The notes beneath the pieces are model-generated. The model ran no database searches and was not told the DNA's origin. It was given only the letters and a program-made list of their open reading frames with translations. Source: JAMXLJ01 sp036558745 (lineage in GTDB: Bacteria; Actinomycetota; Acidimicrobiia; IMCC26256; JAMXLJ01). Taken from it: a DNA stretch of 64,000 nt. The translations under genes and the position numbers were made by a program. Positions 17,339-25,977 of the stretch are shown here, piece by piece (within the stretch, counting starts at the first letter, position 1; the number at the start of each line of letters is the position of its first letter). Location: positions 1 to 64,000 of the forward strand of contig DATBEZ010000012.1 in assembly GCA_036558745.1 (NCBI GenBank), written 5' to 3'.

Positions 17339-18718
17339 ATGACGCAGACGACGACGCTGTTCGAGGTGCCCGGCTTCAAGGGCACGTTGATCCATCCCGG
17401 CGACGCCGCGTACGACGACGCGCGCAAGCTGTTCAACGGCATGATCGACCGGCGTCCCGCGCTGATCGCGCGCTGCTCGTGCACGGAGGACGTCGTCGGC
17501 GCGGTGAGTCTGGCGCGCGAGCAGCAGCTGCCGCTGGCAGTGCATGGTGGCGGTCACGGAGTCACTGGCGCGGCGATGTGCGACGCGGGCATCGTCGTGG
17601 ATCTGCGGGGCATGAAGGACATCGACATCGACGTCGACGCGCGTCGGGTGCGCGCCGAGGGCGGTGTGACCTGGGGTGAGTTCGACACCGCGACGCAGGA
17701 GCACGGGCTCGCGACCACTGGTGGCCGCGTGACGACGACCGGCATCGCCGGGCTCGCGCTCGGCAGCGGGAGCGGTTGGCTCGAGCGCAAGTTCGGGCTG
17801 ACGTGCGACAACCTGATCGAGGCCGAGGTCGTCACTGCGGACGGACGAGTCGTCATGGCCTCCGCCGACGAGAACCCGGACCTGTTCTGGGGCCTGCGCG
17901 GTGGCGGCGGCAACTTCGGCGTCGTGACCGCGTTCCACCTCCGGCTGCACGAGCTCGGCCCGATCGTGTACGGCGGCCTGCTCGTGTTCCCGCCCGTCGA
18001 CGCCGCTGGCCTGTTGCGCGCGTACCGCGACTTCGTGCGCGACGCTCCCGACGAGATCGGGGGCGCAATGGCGTTCATCTGCGCGCCACCCGCGGACTTC
18101 GTACCGAAAGAGGTGCAGGGCACGCCGGTGATCGGCGTGGTGTGCTGCTACGCCGGTCCGGTCGAGGACGGTGAGGCTGCGTACCAGCCGTTGCGCGATC
18201 TCGGGCCCGCGATGGACATGCTGGCGCCGATGCCGTACACGGTGGTGCAGACCCTGCTCGACGGCGGGAACCCGAAGGGGATGCAGAACTACTGGACTGG
18301 CGACTTCTACGACGACCTCCCCGACGAAGCGATCGAGGCGTTCGTGTCGAAAGCCGGGAAGCCGGTGTCGCCCATGTCGCAGATGATCGTGATTCCCGGC
18401 GGTGGCGCGATCTCGCGCGTGCCCAACGACGCGATGGCCTTCGGCAACCGCGAGGCGGCCTTCAACATCCACTACCTGTCGATGTGGGTCGACCCGGCCG
18501 ATACCGAGAGGAACATCGCGTACACGAAGGACATCGCCGGCACGATGAAGCAGTGGTCGAACGGCGGGGCCTATCTCAACTTCCTCGGTGACGAAGGACA
18601 GTCACGCGTCGAGGCCGCGTTCGGCCGCGACAAGTACGCGAAGCTGCGCGACCTGAAGAAGACGTGGGACCCGGACAACCTGTTCCACCTCAACCAGAAC
18701 ATCCCGCCCGCGAAGTAG
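17339..18718 (+). CDS. FAD-linked oxidoreductase, berberine-bridge-enzyme-like
   Basis: A 459-residue VAO/PCMH-fold flavoenzyme. Seen: the PP-loop LAVHGGGHGVTG, whose histidine usually carries FAD covalently; the second site used for bicovalent flavin is TTGIAGL, with no cysteine, so the flavin is probably singly attached. GLRGGGGNFGVVTAF marks the FAD domain end, and the C-terminal BBE segment YAKLRDLKKTWDPDNLFHLNQN is complete. ATG 17339 follows GGGAGG. It probably oxidises a sugar or alcohol-like small molecule; the substrate is unknown. The 178 bases before it hold no gene I can see. Confidence 0.9.
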   Translation: MTQTTTLFEVPGFKGTLIHPGDAAYDDARKLFNGMIDRRPALIARCSCTEDVVGAVSLAREQQLPLAVHGGGHGVTGAAMCDAGIVVDLRGMKDIDIDVDARRVRAEGGVTWGEFDTATQEHGLATTGGRVTTTGIAGLALGSGSGWLERKFGLTCDNLIEAEVVTADGRVVMASADENPDLFWGLRGGGGNFGVVTAFHLRLHELGPIVYGGLLVFPPVDAAGLLRAYRDFVRDAPDEIGGAMAFICAPPADFVPKEVQGTPVIGVVCCYAGPVEDGEAAYQPLRDLGPAMDMLAPMPYTVVQTLLDGGNPKGMQNYWTGDFYDDLPDEAIEAFVSKAGKPVSPMSQMIVIPGGGAISRVPNDAMAFGNREAAFNIHYLSMWVDPADTERNIAYTKDIAGTMKQWSNGGAYLNFLGDEGQSRVEAAFGRDKYAKLRDLKKTWDPDNLFHLNQNIPPAK

Positions 18719-18744
18719 CGCGCTGCGAACCATCCGCTCGAGAA

Positions 18745-20580
18745 TCAGCGACGGGCGGCCGGCAGACAGTAGGAGACGTCGAGCGCGACGGGCGGCGGGG
18801 GTCCGGTCGGACGCACGGCAAGGCAGTGCGTCTTGATCCAGACCACTCGGGGATCGGCGCTTCGCGGCGCGGTGAGGACGAGACGGAACTCGCCGCGCGC
18901 GATCGCGTTCTGCAGGCCGTCGACGGTCGGCTCGGGCGTCGTGCCGTCGTAGCCTCCGAGCGGAACGACCTCTTCACCCGTCGCGAAGATGAACGGCGCC
19001 GCGATGACCGACGTCTGCGCGGCCATGAGATACCGGCTGCCGCCCTGGGCCCGCTCGATCGCCGGCAAGGTCGCGATCGGATGCAGGGGCGCGCCGAAGA
19101 AGGACTTGTTGAACGATGTGGCCGCGCGCGGCTGGAACGGGGTGTCGAACACGCCGAGATCGTTCGTCACGACGGACACGGACGCGACGAACGGCACGAC
19201 GAGCAGTGCGGCTCCGGCGGCGAGCGCCGTCGGCGCGGCGAGGACCCGTCGGTTCGAGGCCGCGAAGACGGCGATGCATCCCAACGCGACGACACCGAGC
19301 GCGACCATTGCCCACGCGAGCCATCCCGGAAGACCGGTGCCCGACGACGGCAGGAGCCAGACCGCGTAGATCGCGCTGAGCAGGACCACCACGGCCACAG
19401 CGCCCTGAACGTGACGCGCATGGCGGTGCGCCCATGCCGTGCTGCCGGCGATCCCGATCATCGCTGCGATGGGTGGGGAGAGCGCACCGAGGTAGTAGGA
19501 GTTGATCGCGGTGACGCTGAACGCGCATCCGAAGACGACGAGCCAGGCACCCCACAACAGCACTGCGGCGCGCTGCAGATCGGTGCGCGGTCGGCGGCGG
19601 CGTTCCCAGAGGAGCGCGGGTACGGACAGCGCTGCGGCGGGGAGCAGCCACCCGGTGTCACGCCCGGCGGTCCCGGTGAAGAGACGAGTCACCGATGCGC
19701 GAGGCGCGGGTGCGGCGAGGAACGTGATCCCGAGCGTGCGACCCAGCGTCTGGTTCGGGCTGGGGCGGCCGACGCGCCCGAATCCGTTGTACCGGAAGAC
19801 CTGGCTGACGACCGAGTCGTTCGTCGTGCCGTCGACATAGGGCCGGTCGCGGCTCGGCGTGAGCGAGACGACGGCCATCCAGCTCACCGAGACCACCATG
19901 GCGGCGGCAACCATCGCCGCACACCACGCCACACGCTCCACGAACCCGCCACGGCCCGCGACGACGAAGACGAGTGCGAGTGCGGGCAGGATCAACCAGG
20001 CTTCGAGCATCTTGGCCTGGAACGCGAGGCCCACCCAGACGCCGGCGAGCAGGAGGTTGGCGCGCCGCCCGGTGTCGATCGCGGCGACGAGTGAATCAGC
20101 GGCGAGCACCAGCAACAGCACCAGCAGCGTGTCCGCGACGTTGCCCCGGTCGAGCGTCACGGTCGCCGGGGCGATGGCCAGGACGGCGGCGGCGACGATG
20201 GCGGCCACCGGCCCGGCGCAGCGACGCACGGCGCGAAACAGGACCAGAACGCAGAGAACGCCTTCGACGACCTGGGGCACCGCGAGGGCCCAGGTCCTCG
20301 CTCCGAACAGTTGGATCGACAGCGCCTGCACCCAGAACGCGCCGGGGAGCTTGTCGATCGAGATCGTTCCCGCGGGATCGAACGCGCCGAAGAAGAAGTT
20401 GTGCAGGCTCGTCGACATGCTGCGCGCTGCCGCCGCGTAGAAGACCTCGGTGCTCGATCCGAGGCGCCACGAATACGCCGCGGCCGCGATGGCCGCGAGC
20501 GCGAGCAGTCCCGGTCGTGCCCAACGCGGCTGGTCAGCCGGTGAGGCCCACCATTTCAGACGCCACCGCGGAAGCGTCAC
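18745..20580 (-). CDS. GT39-type membrane glycosyltransferase (ArnT/PMT-like)
   Basis: A 611-residue polytopic membrane protein with about 11-12 helices and the N-terminal extracytoplasmic loop typical of dolichyl/polyprenyl-phosphate sugar mannosyltransferase-like enzymes: SLHNFFFGAFDPAGTISIDK then LPGAFWVQALSIQLFG (the DK(P)P-like catalytic region), followed by a soluble C-terminal part with RYLMAAQTSVIAAPFIFATG. It would transfer a sugar from a lipid carrier outside the membrane. Start GTG 20580 overlaps the marR stop (GTGA 20577-20580), so it is coupled to and probably controlled by that regulator. The longer open frame upstream is a marR shadow. Confidence 0.88.
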   Translation of the reverse strand: MTLPRWRLKWWASPADQPRWARPGLLALAAIAAAAYSWRLGSSTEVFYAAAARSMSTSLHNFFFGAFDPAGTISIDKLPGAFWVQALSIQLFGARTWALAVPQVVEGVLCVLVLFRAVRRCAGPVAAIVAAAVLAIAPATVTLDRGNVADTLLVLLLVLAADSLVAAIDTGRRANLLLAGVWVGLAFQAKMLEAWLILPALALVFVVAGRGGFVERVAWCAAMVAAAMVVSVSWMAVVSLTPSRDRPYVDGTTNDSVVSQVFRYNGFGRVGRPSPNQTLGRTLGITFLAAPAPRASVTRLFTGTAGRDTGWLLPAAALSVPALLWERRRRPRTDLQRAAVLLWGAWLVVFGCAFSVTAINSYYLGALSPPIAAMIGIAGSTAWAHRHARHVQGAVAVVVLLSAIYAVWLLPSSGTGLPGWLAWAMVALGVVALGCIAVFAASNRRVLAAPTALAAGAALLVVPFVASVSVVTNDLGVFDTPFQPRAATSFNKSFFGAPLHPIATLPAIERAQGGSRYLMAAQTSVIAAPFIFATGEEVVPLGGYDGTTPEPTVDGLQNAIARGEFRLVLTAPRSADPRVVWIKTHCLAVRPTGPPPPVALDVSYCLPAARR

Positions 20581-21029
20581 GGGCCGTCGACGCTCGCGTG
20601 CGCCTCGATGAGCGCTGCGAGGGTCCGGCGCGCGGCCGCCACGTCCGCACGACCGACCCGCTTGACCAAGCCCCTGTCGACCCGGGCGATCGAGTCCTTC
20701 GCCACCGTGGCGGCTGCCGCGCCGCGCGGGGTGAGCGAGATGGAGAGCCGTCGCCGGTCCTCGGGGTCGACGACGCGGTCGAGGTACCCCCGCGCCACGA
20801 GTGTGTCGACGAGCTGTCCCGCGGCCTGCTTGGAGACGCCCAATTGACCGACGATCCGGCTCAGTGGCAGGCCCTTCCCCGCGATCGCGCCGACGACGTA
20901 TGCGCCGTTGCGAGGCAAGTCGTCGAAGCCGGCCTCGACCATGGCGGCTCGGACCGCGTTGCCGTACGTCGTCCACGCCGCGCGCAACAGGGCCGGGAGC
21001 GCAGTGTCGCGGTCCCGCTCTCCGCTCAT
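20577..21029 (-). CDS. MarR-family transcriptional regulator
   Basis: A 150-residue MarR winged-helix protein: AGKGLPLSRIVGQLGVSKQAAGQLVDTLVARGYLDRV (recognition helix region), then the beta wing DPEDRRRLSISLTPRG. It precedes and overlaps the glycosyltransferase gene by 4 bp. This pairing (MarR with a GT39-like protein) suggests self-regulation of a two-gene operon. A promoter immediately upstream would give a near-leaderless mRNA. Confidence 0.92.
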   Translation of the reverse strand: MSGERDRDTALPALLRAAWTTYGNAVRAAMVEAGFDDLPRNGAYVVGAIAGKGLPLSRIVGQLGVSKQAAGQLVDTLVARGYLDRVVDPEDRRRLSISLTPRGAAAATVAKDSIARVDRGLVKRVGRADVAAARRTLAALIEAHASVDGP

Positions 21030-21035
21030 GGCCGC

Positions 21036-21063
21036 AGCCTACGGTACTGATGTGGACAGTCAA
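21036..21063 (-). promoter_or_regulatory. Predicted marR promoter, near-leaderless
   Basis: On the minus strand TTGACT (21063-21058), a 16-base spacer and TAGGCT (21041-21036) place the transcription start about at the marR ATG (21029). Leaderless mRNAs are common in Actinobacteria. The surrounding AT-rich stretch is unusual for this genome and may also hold the MarR operator. Confidence 0.45.
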
Positions 21064-21128
21064 GAACCTTACTAAATTCGGGCCGAGCTTCGCGCCGCGA
21101 GCGCCGCGGGGCTGGGTAACGTCGTCGG

Positions 21129-21677
21129 GTGGCGTACCCGACGCTTCGCACCGAGCGTCTCGTGTTGCGGCCGTTCACACCCGACGACCTCGACGACCTC
21201 GTACCCCTGCACGCAGAGGCGTCGTTCTGGTGGTACCCGTTCAAACGGGGCTGGGACCGAGACGAGACGAGCGCCTTCTTGGAGCGGCAGATCGCCGCGT
21301 ACGACGACCCCGGCGTCGCGGTGTCGGCGGTCGTCACCCGCGACACCGGTGAGCTCGCAGGATGGGCCGGTCTGTCGGTGCCCGCGTTCTTGCCCGAGAT
21401 CCTGCCCGCGATCGAGGTGGGGTGGCGTCTCGGTGAACGGTTCCGGGGCCGCGGGATCGCGACCGAGGCAGGAGCCGCGTGGGTCCGCCACGCGTTCGAG
21501 ACGCTCGGAGCCGACGAGATCGTCAGCATCTACGAACCCGAGAACCACGCGTCGGGTGCCGTCATGCACCGACTCGGGTTCGAGCTCGCGAAGGACTACC
21601 GGCATCCCCGGCTCGGCATCACCCTGTACGTGCTCACGCTGACGCGGCGGCGTTGGCAGCGCGTGTCGGGAGAATGA
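21129..21677 (+). CDS. GNAT N-acetyltransferase (RimJ/RimL-like)
   Basis: A 182-residue acetyltransferase of the RimJ/RimL type: TERLVLRPFTPDDLDDL at the N-terminus, beta-4 AIEVGWRLGERFRGRGIATEAG with the acetyl-CoA pyrophosphate loop (RGRGIA), and IYEPENHASGAVMHRLGFE. Start GTG 21129. It diverges from marR with 99 bases between. The acceptor (protein N-terminus or small molecule) is unknown. Confidence 0.9.
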   Translation: MAYPTLRTERLVLRPFTPDDLDDLVPLHAEASFWWYPFKRGWDRDETSAFLERQIAAYDDPGVAVSAVVTRDTGELAGWAGLSVPAFLPEILPAIEVGWRLGERFRGRGIATEAGAAWVRHAFETLGADEIVSIYEPENHASGAVMHRLGFELAKDYRHPRLGITLYVLTLTRRRWQRVSGE

Positions 21678-21729
21678 GCACGAGCTCGGGTAAGGACCTG
21701 CGCAGACGGGATCACCGGCGGGACAGCAG

Positions 21730-22695
21730 CTACCGCGCCGGCTGCGTCAAGCGGGCCTCGAGCCAGGCTGCTTGTGTCTCGATCCAGCGTCGCGTCATCG
21801 CGCAGTCGAAGATCATGAACGCGTGCGGCATGTCGGGCGCGACGAAGAGCTCGACCTCCACGCCGGCGGCTGTCGCGCGTGTCGCGAACAGCAACGTGTC
21901 GTCGATGCAGTGGTCGCACGTGCCCGTCGTGAGGAAGCACGGTGGCAGGGCGTGGAGGTCTGCGTACCCGGGCGAGATGTGCGGCGCGCGACGTTCGTCG
22001 TCGGTCATGCCCGGAAGAAAGCACTCGTTCATCAGGAACGTGGCGGCCGGGTCGAGGATGTCGGGGCCGTCGTCGGGTCGCAGTCCTCGCGCGCTTGGAG
22101 ACGCACCCCAGTCGAAGACCCCGTTGATCAGGTTGAGGCCCGCGACGCGGTCGATCGCGTCGAGGTCGTCGCGTATGCGCAGCGCGACCGCTGCGGTCAG
22201 GTAAGCGCCGGCAGACTCGCCGCCGATGAGAAGTCGGCTGGTCCCGAATTCCGAGCGGGCATGCTCGAGCAGCCAACCCGCGACGGCGACGCCGTCGTCG
22301 GGACCCGCAGGCCACGGGTGCTCCGGCGCTCGCCGGTAGCCAACCGACACGACGACGAGATCGTGATCCCGGCTGAGGCCGCGGTTCTGGAAGTCCATCA
22401 TCACCGGTGCGCCCGCGGTCATGCCGCCACCGTGGAAGTGCAGGTACACCGCGCGTGCCGGTTTCGACGGTCGAAAGACGCGACAGCGCACGCCGGCGAT
22501 CGTCTGCTCGACGGCTTCGGCGACCGGCAGATAGCCCTGCTCGCACGCGGCCCGATCTCGGGCGACCTGTTCGGCGAGGGTTCGCCGGCCGTCGTTGCGG
22601 AAGTCGGGAAGGAGTCCGATCTGCGCCGCGACGACCGCTCTCGCCTCGGGACGCATGGCGTCGAGCTCGTCCGACCACAACTTCAGCGTGCCCAT
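21730..22695 (-). CDS. Alpha/beta hydrolase, HSL-type carboxylesterase
   Basis: A 321-residue hormone-sensitive-lipase-family esterase: oxyanion motif YLHFHGGGMTAG, nucleophile elbow GGESAGAYL, acid in TGTCDHCIDD and catalytic histidine in DMPHAFMIFD. Start ATG 22695 (MGTLKLWSDELDAM) fits the usual length; the frame is open 164 codons further but overlaps the plus-strand methyltransferase wreck. It probably hydrolyses short-chain esters or lactones in the cytoplasm. Confidence 0.88.
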   Translation of the reverse strand: MGTLKLWSDELDAMRPEARAVVAAQIGLLPDFRNDGRRTLAEQVARDRAACEQGYLPVAEAVEQTIAGVRCRVFRPSKPARAVYLHFHGGGMTAGAPVMMDFQNRGLSRDHDLVVVSVGYRRAPEHPWPAGPDDGVAVAGWLLEHARSEFGTSRLLIGGESAGAYLTAAVALRIRDDLDAIDRVAGLNLINGVFDWGASPSARGLRPDDGPDILDPAATFLMNECFLPGMTDDERRAPHISPGYADLHALPPCFLTTGTCDHCIDDTLLFATRATAAGVEVELFVAPDMPHAFMIFDCAMTRRWIETQAAWLEARLTQPAR

Positions 22696-22877
22696 CGGCT
22701 GCCCCACAGCGTCGAGCGTCGAGAGCGGGCACGGTGTCACACGGGCCGCGACCGGCGCAACGCACTCGACGCCGACATCGACCGGATGCGCGCGCCCGAG
22801 CCGGCACTCGTCCACGTGGTCGCCATGCGCTCTCGCGGTGACGTTTGCCCGGCTAGCCGGCACATGATGGTCGCGTG

Positions 22878-23281
22878 GTGACGGAGGGGCGGCTCGCGGA
22901 CGTTCGATCGCGTGGCGGCGGACTACGACCGCACACGCGCGCTCCCACGCGAGGCCATGGCGCAGCTCGTCGAGATGCTGGCCGCCGAACTCGCCGGTCG
23001 CGGCATGTGTGACGGGGTCGACGTGGCCGACGCGTTCCGTGCCTTCGGCGGCGAGGAACGCCCTTCCCGCCATCCGCGCGACGCGGCACGCGACCGCGGG
23101 TCGGGTCAACGACCGCGTCGACGCCGGATGCTGGTCGTGGACGTGGTCACTCCCCGAGCCGGTGTTGCGGGCGGCGGTGAACCACACCCGCGCCTGGGCG
23201 GAACAGGCGATCGGCCCGCTCGACGCGCGTCACGAGGTGACCACGGCGGTGGTCTGGACCGCATACCGGCTGCCGCGCTGA
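22878..23281 (+). pseudogene. Class I methyltransferase, frameshifted and internally deleted
   Basis: Three protein-like pieces in different frames read in order as one gene. Piece 1: VTEGRLAD from GTG 22878. Piece 2, after a shift at about 22900: TFDRVAADYDRTRALPREAM then AQLVEMLAAELAGRG. Piece 3: ADAFRAFGGEERPSRHP and, after another shift, GCWSWTWSLPEPVLRAAVNH then TRAWAEQAIGPLDARHEVTT...WTAYRLP. The FDRVA..YDRTR start and VTT...W.AYRLP end are typical of a ~250-residue SAM methyltransferase, but the glycine-rich SAM-binding core between pieces 2 and 3 (about 100 residues) is absent. Confidence 0.65.
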
Positions 23282-23297
23282 CGCGTTCCTCCGCGCG

Positions 23298-23978
23298 TCA
23301 TCTCGAAGCGCGCGTCGTCCTTGGTGACGCCGAGCGCCCGCGTTTGCCGGGTGCGGCGGGCGACGAGGCTCCGGCGCCGGTCTCGAGAATCGGATGGAAG
23401 GTCTCGGCCCAGGTGTCGACGAGTCGTTCGTCGTTCAGTCCGAGGATGGTTTCCCCCAGAGCCCATTCGACGATGCGGTGGTAGATCAGCGGCGCGATCA
23501 TCAGGAACGCCAGCGCATCGGGATCGATCCCTTGCTTCAGGAGCGCGGGGTAGTCGTCACGCAGCCGTGCCGCAACGGCCTCGTAGCTGAGCGCGAAGTT
23601 CTTGCGATGCTGTTCGTCGAGCACGTCGCGCGGAATGCTGTGTGCTTCCCGGAGCATGATCAACGCGACGTCCCGGTGCTCGTCCGCGTCGTGGAGCACG
23701 CGCTGGCCGAGCTGTCGGAGGGCGGATCGAAGGTCCTCGGCGGCCGGAGGCTCGACCGCCGTCGTCACGTGTGACGCCGCGCGCTCGACTTGGGCGTCGA
23801 GCACGGCGCGGATCAGGTCGTTCTTCGTCGCGAAGTGGCGGTGGAGACCACCCGAACCGGGACGGAGACCGACCTCGGCTTCGATCTGGGCGACGGTGGT
23901 CTGTCGGATGCCCTGGGCCGCGAACAGGGTCGTCGCGGTCTCGACGATGCGCTGTCGGGTCGGGGTTGTGCGGGTCAT
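23298..23978 (-). CDS. TetR-family transcriptional regulator
   Basis: A 226-residue TetR protein: N-terminal HTH TPTRQRIVETATTLFAAQGI with RQTTVAQIEAEVGLRPGSGG and LHRHFATKNDLIRAVLD; the C-terminal ligand domain has LVDTWAETFHPIL. Start ATG 23978; upstream codons belong to the divergent P450. A perfect palindrome lies between the two genes, so it most likely represses itself and the P450. Its last ~20 residues are basic and low-complexity. Confidence 0.93.
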   Translation of the reverse strand: MTRTTPTRQRIVETATTLFAAQGIRQTTVAQIEAEVGLRPGSGGLHRHFATKNDLIRAVLDAQVERAASHVTTAVEPPAAEDLRSALRQLGQRVLHDADEHRDVALIMLREAHSIPRDVLDEQHRKNFALSYEAVAARLRDDYPALLKQGIDPDALAFLMIAPLIYHRIVEWALGETILGLNDERLVDTWAETFHPILETGAGASSPAAPGKRGRSASPRTTRASR

Positions 23979-23991
23979 CGTTCCCAGACTA

Positions 23992-24011
23992 CAAAGTAAG
24001 CACATACTTTG
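23992..24011. promoter_or_regulatory. TetR operator between tetR and P450
   Basis: CAAAGTA (23992-23998), a 6-base spacer, TACTTTG (24005-24011): perfect 7-base arms in an AT-rich patch between divergent start codons at 23978 and 24031. Position and symmetry fit a TetR dimer site controlling both genes. Confidence 0.75.
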
Positions 24012-24030
24012 GAGCCGGCGGGGGCGAACG

Positions 24031-25332
24031 ATGGGATCCGGGGCACCGACGCTGCAGGTCGACCGGTCACTGCGGCGGGCGCTGCGACGCTTCGACGAGG
24101 ACCGCCTCCGGTGGCTCGATGACGCCGCCGCGCTGGGCCCGGTTGCAGGGTTGCGGCTCGGCCCCGTGACCGCATGGGTGGTGACCGATCCGTCGCTCGC
24201 GCGCACCATCCTGATCGCCGAATCGGCCCGATGGCGCAGACCGCCGGCATTGGTCACGCCGATCCGGGTCGGTGTCGGGCAGAACCTCTTCACTCAATCC
24301 GACCGCGCGTGGGAGCACGTCCAGCCGGTGCTCGCCCCGGTGTTCCGGGCGAAGAGCCTTGCCGGCTCGCTCGCATCGCTGAGCGATGTCCTCCGCGACG
24401 AGGTTCGCGCAGTTCCCCACGACGTCGATGTCGACGTGATGGCACTCATGCAACGCATCGTGTTGATCGCAGCGTCTTGGGTCCTCTTCGGAGAGCGACT
24501 CGACCGCGCGGCTGCCGACGAGCTCGTCGTCCACCAGCGCGCCGTCGTCGATTGGGTCGGCGACCGCATCGGGCGACTCTCAGGTGTGCTGCCGGTCGCC
24601 ATCGGGTCCGAGGCCACGAGCATGCGCGAACACCGAGATGCGCTCAGAGAGCACGGCAACGCAGTCCTCGTGCGTGCTCGGAACCGCTCCGGTGGTTCCT
24701 TCGCGAGCGCGTTGTTGTCCACCGAGCGGAAGGCGAGCCGTCGATCCGACGACGAGCTCGTCGGTCAGATCCTCGGAATGTTGCTCGCCGGTACCGAGAC
24801 GACGGCCGCCGCGCTCGTGTGGGCGCTCGTGCACGGAAGCGCCAACCCCGCGGAATGGGAGCGCATTCGCATCGACCCGAGCCAGACGCGCAGCTACGTG
24901 TTCGAGACGCTCCGGCTGACGCCGCCCGTGTGGGGGATCCCGAGAACGCCACGCCGCGCCGCCGTACACCTGTCGACCGACGGCGTCGAGCAACGCGTGC
25001 GGCGGGGAGCGGTCGTGACGATCTACGTGCGCGGCATGAACCGCGACCCGCTGGTCTGGGACGATCCGGGCGCCTTCCACCCTGCACGGCACCGCGACGG
25101 ACCAGCGCCGGCGCTGATCCCCTTCGGCCTCGGGCCGCGAGGCTGCATCGGGCAGCACCTCGCGCTGGGCGAGCTCCTGCAGCTTCTCCCACTTCTGGCC
25201 GGGCACGGCGACGTCAGCATCGCCTCCGACGTGGTCGAAGATCCGCACTTCGCGTTGCGGCCCGACCGTGACGTGACCGGCCGGTTCTCTTGCGCGAGCT
25301 CGCCATCGATGCCGACCCGGGTGATCACCTAG
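24031..25332 (+). CDS. Cytochrome P450
   Basis: A 433-residue P450 with I-helix LLAGTETTAAALVWAL, ExxR in YVFETLRLTPP and heme loop PFGLGPRGCIGQHLALGE (proximal cysteine). Start ATG 24031 just after the TetR operator. It differs strongly from the broken P450 at 11.7-12.4 kb, so they are not recent copies. No ferredoxin or reductase gene is adjacent. The last ~10 residues (after DVTGRFS) read into the sulfatase remnant that follows and may not be native. The substrate is unknown; induction by the TetR ligand is likely. Confidence 0.92.
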   Translation: MGSGAPTLQVDRSLRRALRRFDEDRLRWLDDAAALGPVAGLRLGPVTAWVVTDPSLARTILIAESARWRRPPALVTPIRVGVGQNLFTQSDRAWEHVQPVLAPVFRAKSLAGSLASLSDVLRDEVRAVPHDVDVDVMALMQRIVLIAASWVLFGERLDRAAADELVVHQRAVVDWVGDRIGRLSGVLPVAIGSEATSMREHRDALREHGNAVLVRARNRSGGSFASALLSTERKASRRSDDELVGQILGMLLAGTETTAAALVWALVHGSANPAEWERIRIDPSQTRSYVFETLRLTPPVWGIPRTPRRAAVHLSTDGVEQRVRRGAVVTIYVRGMNRDPLVWDDPGAFHPARHRDGPAPALIPFGLGPRGCIGQHLALGELLQLLPLLAGHGDVSIASDVVEDPHFALRPDRDVTGRFSCASSPSMPTRVIT

Positions 25333-25892
25333 GTTCACGCGCGTTCGGCAACGCTGTCGCCCGTACACCGAACATCGACGCGTTGGCGGCGCGTGGCACC
25401 CGCTTCACGCAGGCGTACTCGCAGCACAGCGCGTGCTCCCAGAGCCGGATCGCGATGATGACGGTGGTATCCCCATGTCGCCGGACATCGGACGCTCGAC
25501 AATTTGCTGACGCTGCAGGAGCCGAATCTGCTCGCGACCCTGCGCGCTGGGGCTTCCGGCTGGACGAGGAGCCGCAGAACGAGCTGCGCGCGGGGTACCC
25601 CTACGACGTCAAGGCCGCACTGCTGCACGACGGGCCGATGCTCGCGGGACGCGCGGTCGCGGTGCGGACGGACGCCTGGACCTACGTGTACCGGGCGTGT
25701 GAGGCGAGTGAGCGCTACGACCGCATCCGCGATCCCGGTGAGACGACGAACGTCGCGACTGAGCCTGGCAACGTCCGGATCGCCACCGAGCTACGCGACC
25801 GCGTGCTCGCGTGGCTCGTCGACTCGAGCGATGTCATCCCGCGGTCGCGCGACCCGCGGATGGATCCCGCGCTGGTCGAGCAGTTCCTCTGA
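25290..25892 (+). pseudogene. Sulfatase, frameshifted with the middle deleted
   Basis: In order: GDHLGSRAFGNAVARTPNID, ALAARGTRFTQAYSQHSACS and QSRIAMMT (frame of 25290), then after a 1-base loss at about 25464 WYPHVAGHRTLDNLLTLQEP and NLLATLRAG, then back in the first frame from about 25546 WGFRLDEEPQNELRAGYPYD ... AWTYVYRACEASERYDRIRD, PGETTNV and LVDSSDVIP. These are the start, early part and end of an alkaline-phosphatase-fold sulfatase (normally 450-500 residues); the centre is missing. The formylglycine motif CxPSR reads CSQSR, with the proline lost. Its 5' end overlaps the P450 3' end. Confidence 0.75.
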
Positions 25893-25894
25893 CT

Positions 25895-25914
25895 CTCGAG
25901 GTCGCGACCTCGAG
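25895..25914. terminator. Perfect 20-base palindrome, terminator-like
   Basis: CTCGAGGT-CGCG-ACCTCGAG directly follows the sulfatase remnant stop. It can form an 8-bp stem with a 4-base loop. There is no U-tract; it may be a terminator or simply a symmetrical spacer. Confidence 0.45.
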
Positions 25915-25977
25915 CGCCGTGCGAGCATCGTCCGGGCTCCGCCGCTAGCGTGTCGCGCGGATCGAGGAGGACGCGCC

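Noticed and set aside
18664..20094. 476-codon plus-strand frame opposite the glycosyltransferase
   Set aside because: Arg/Glu/Asp-rich antisense of membrane helices; no start context or motif.
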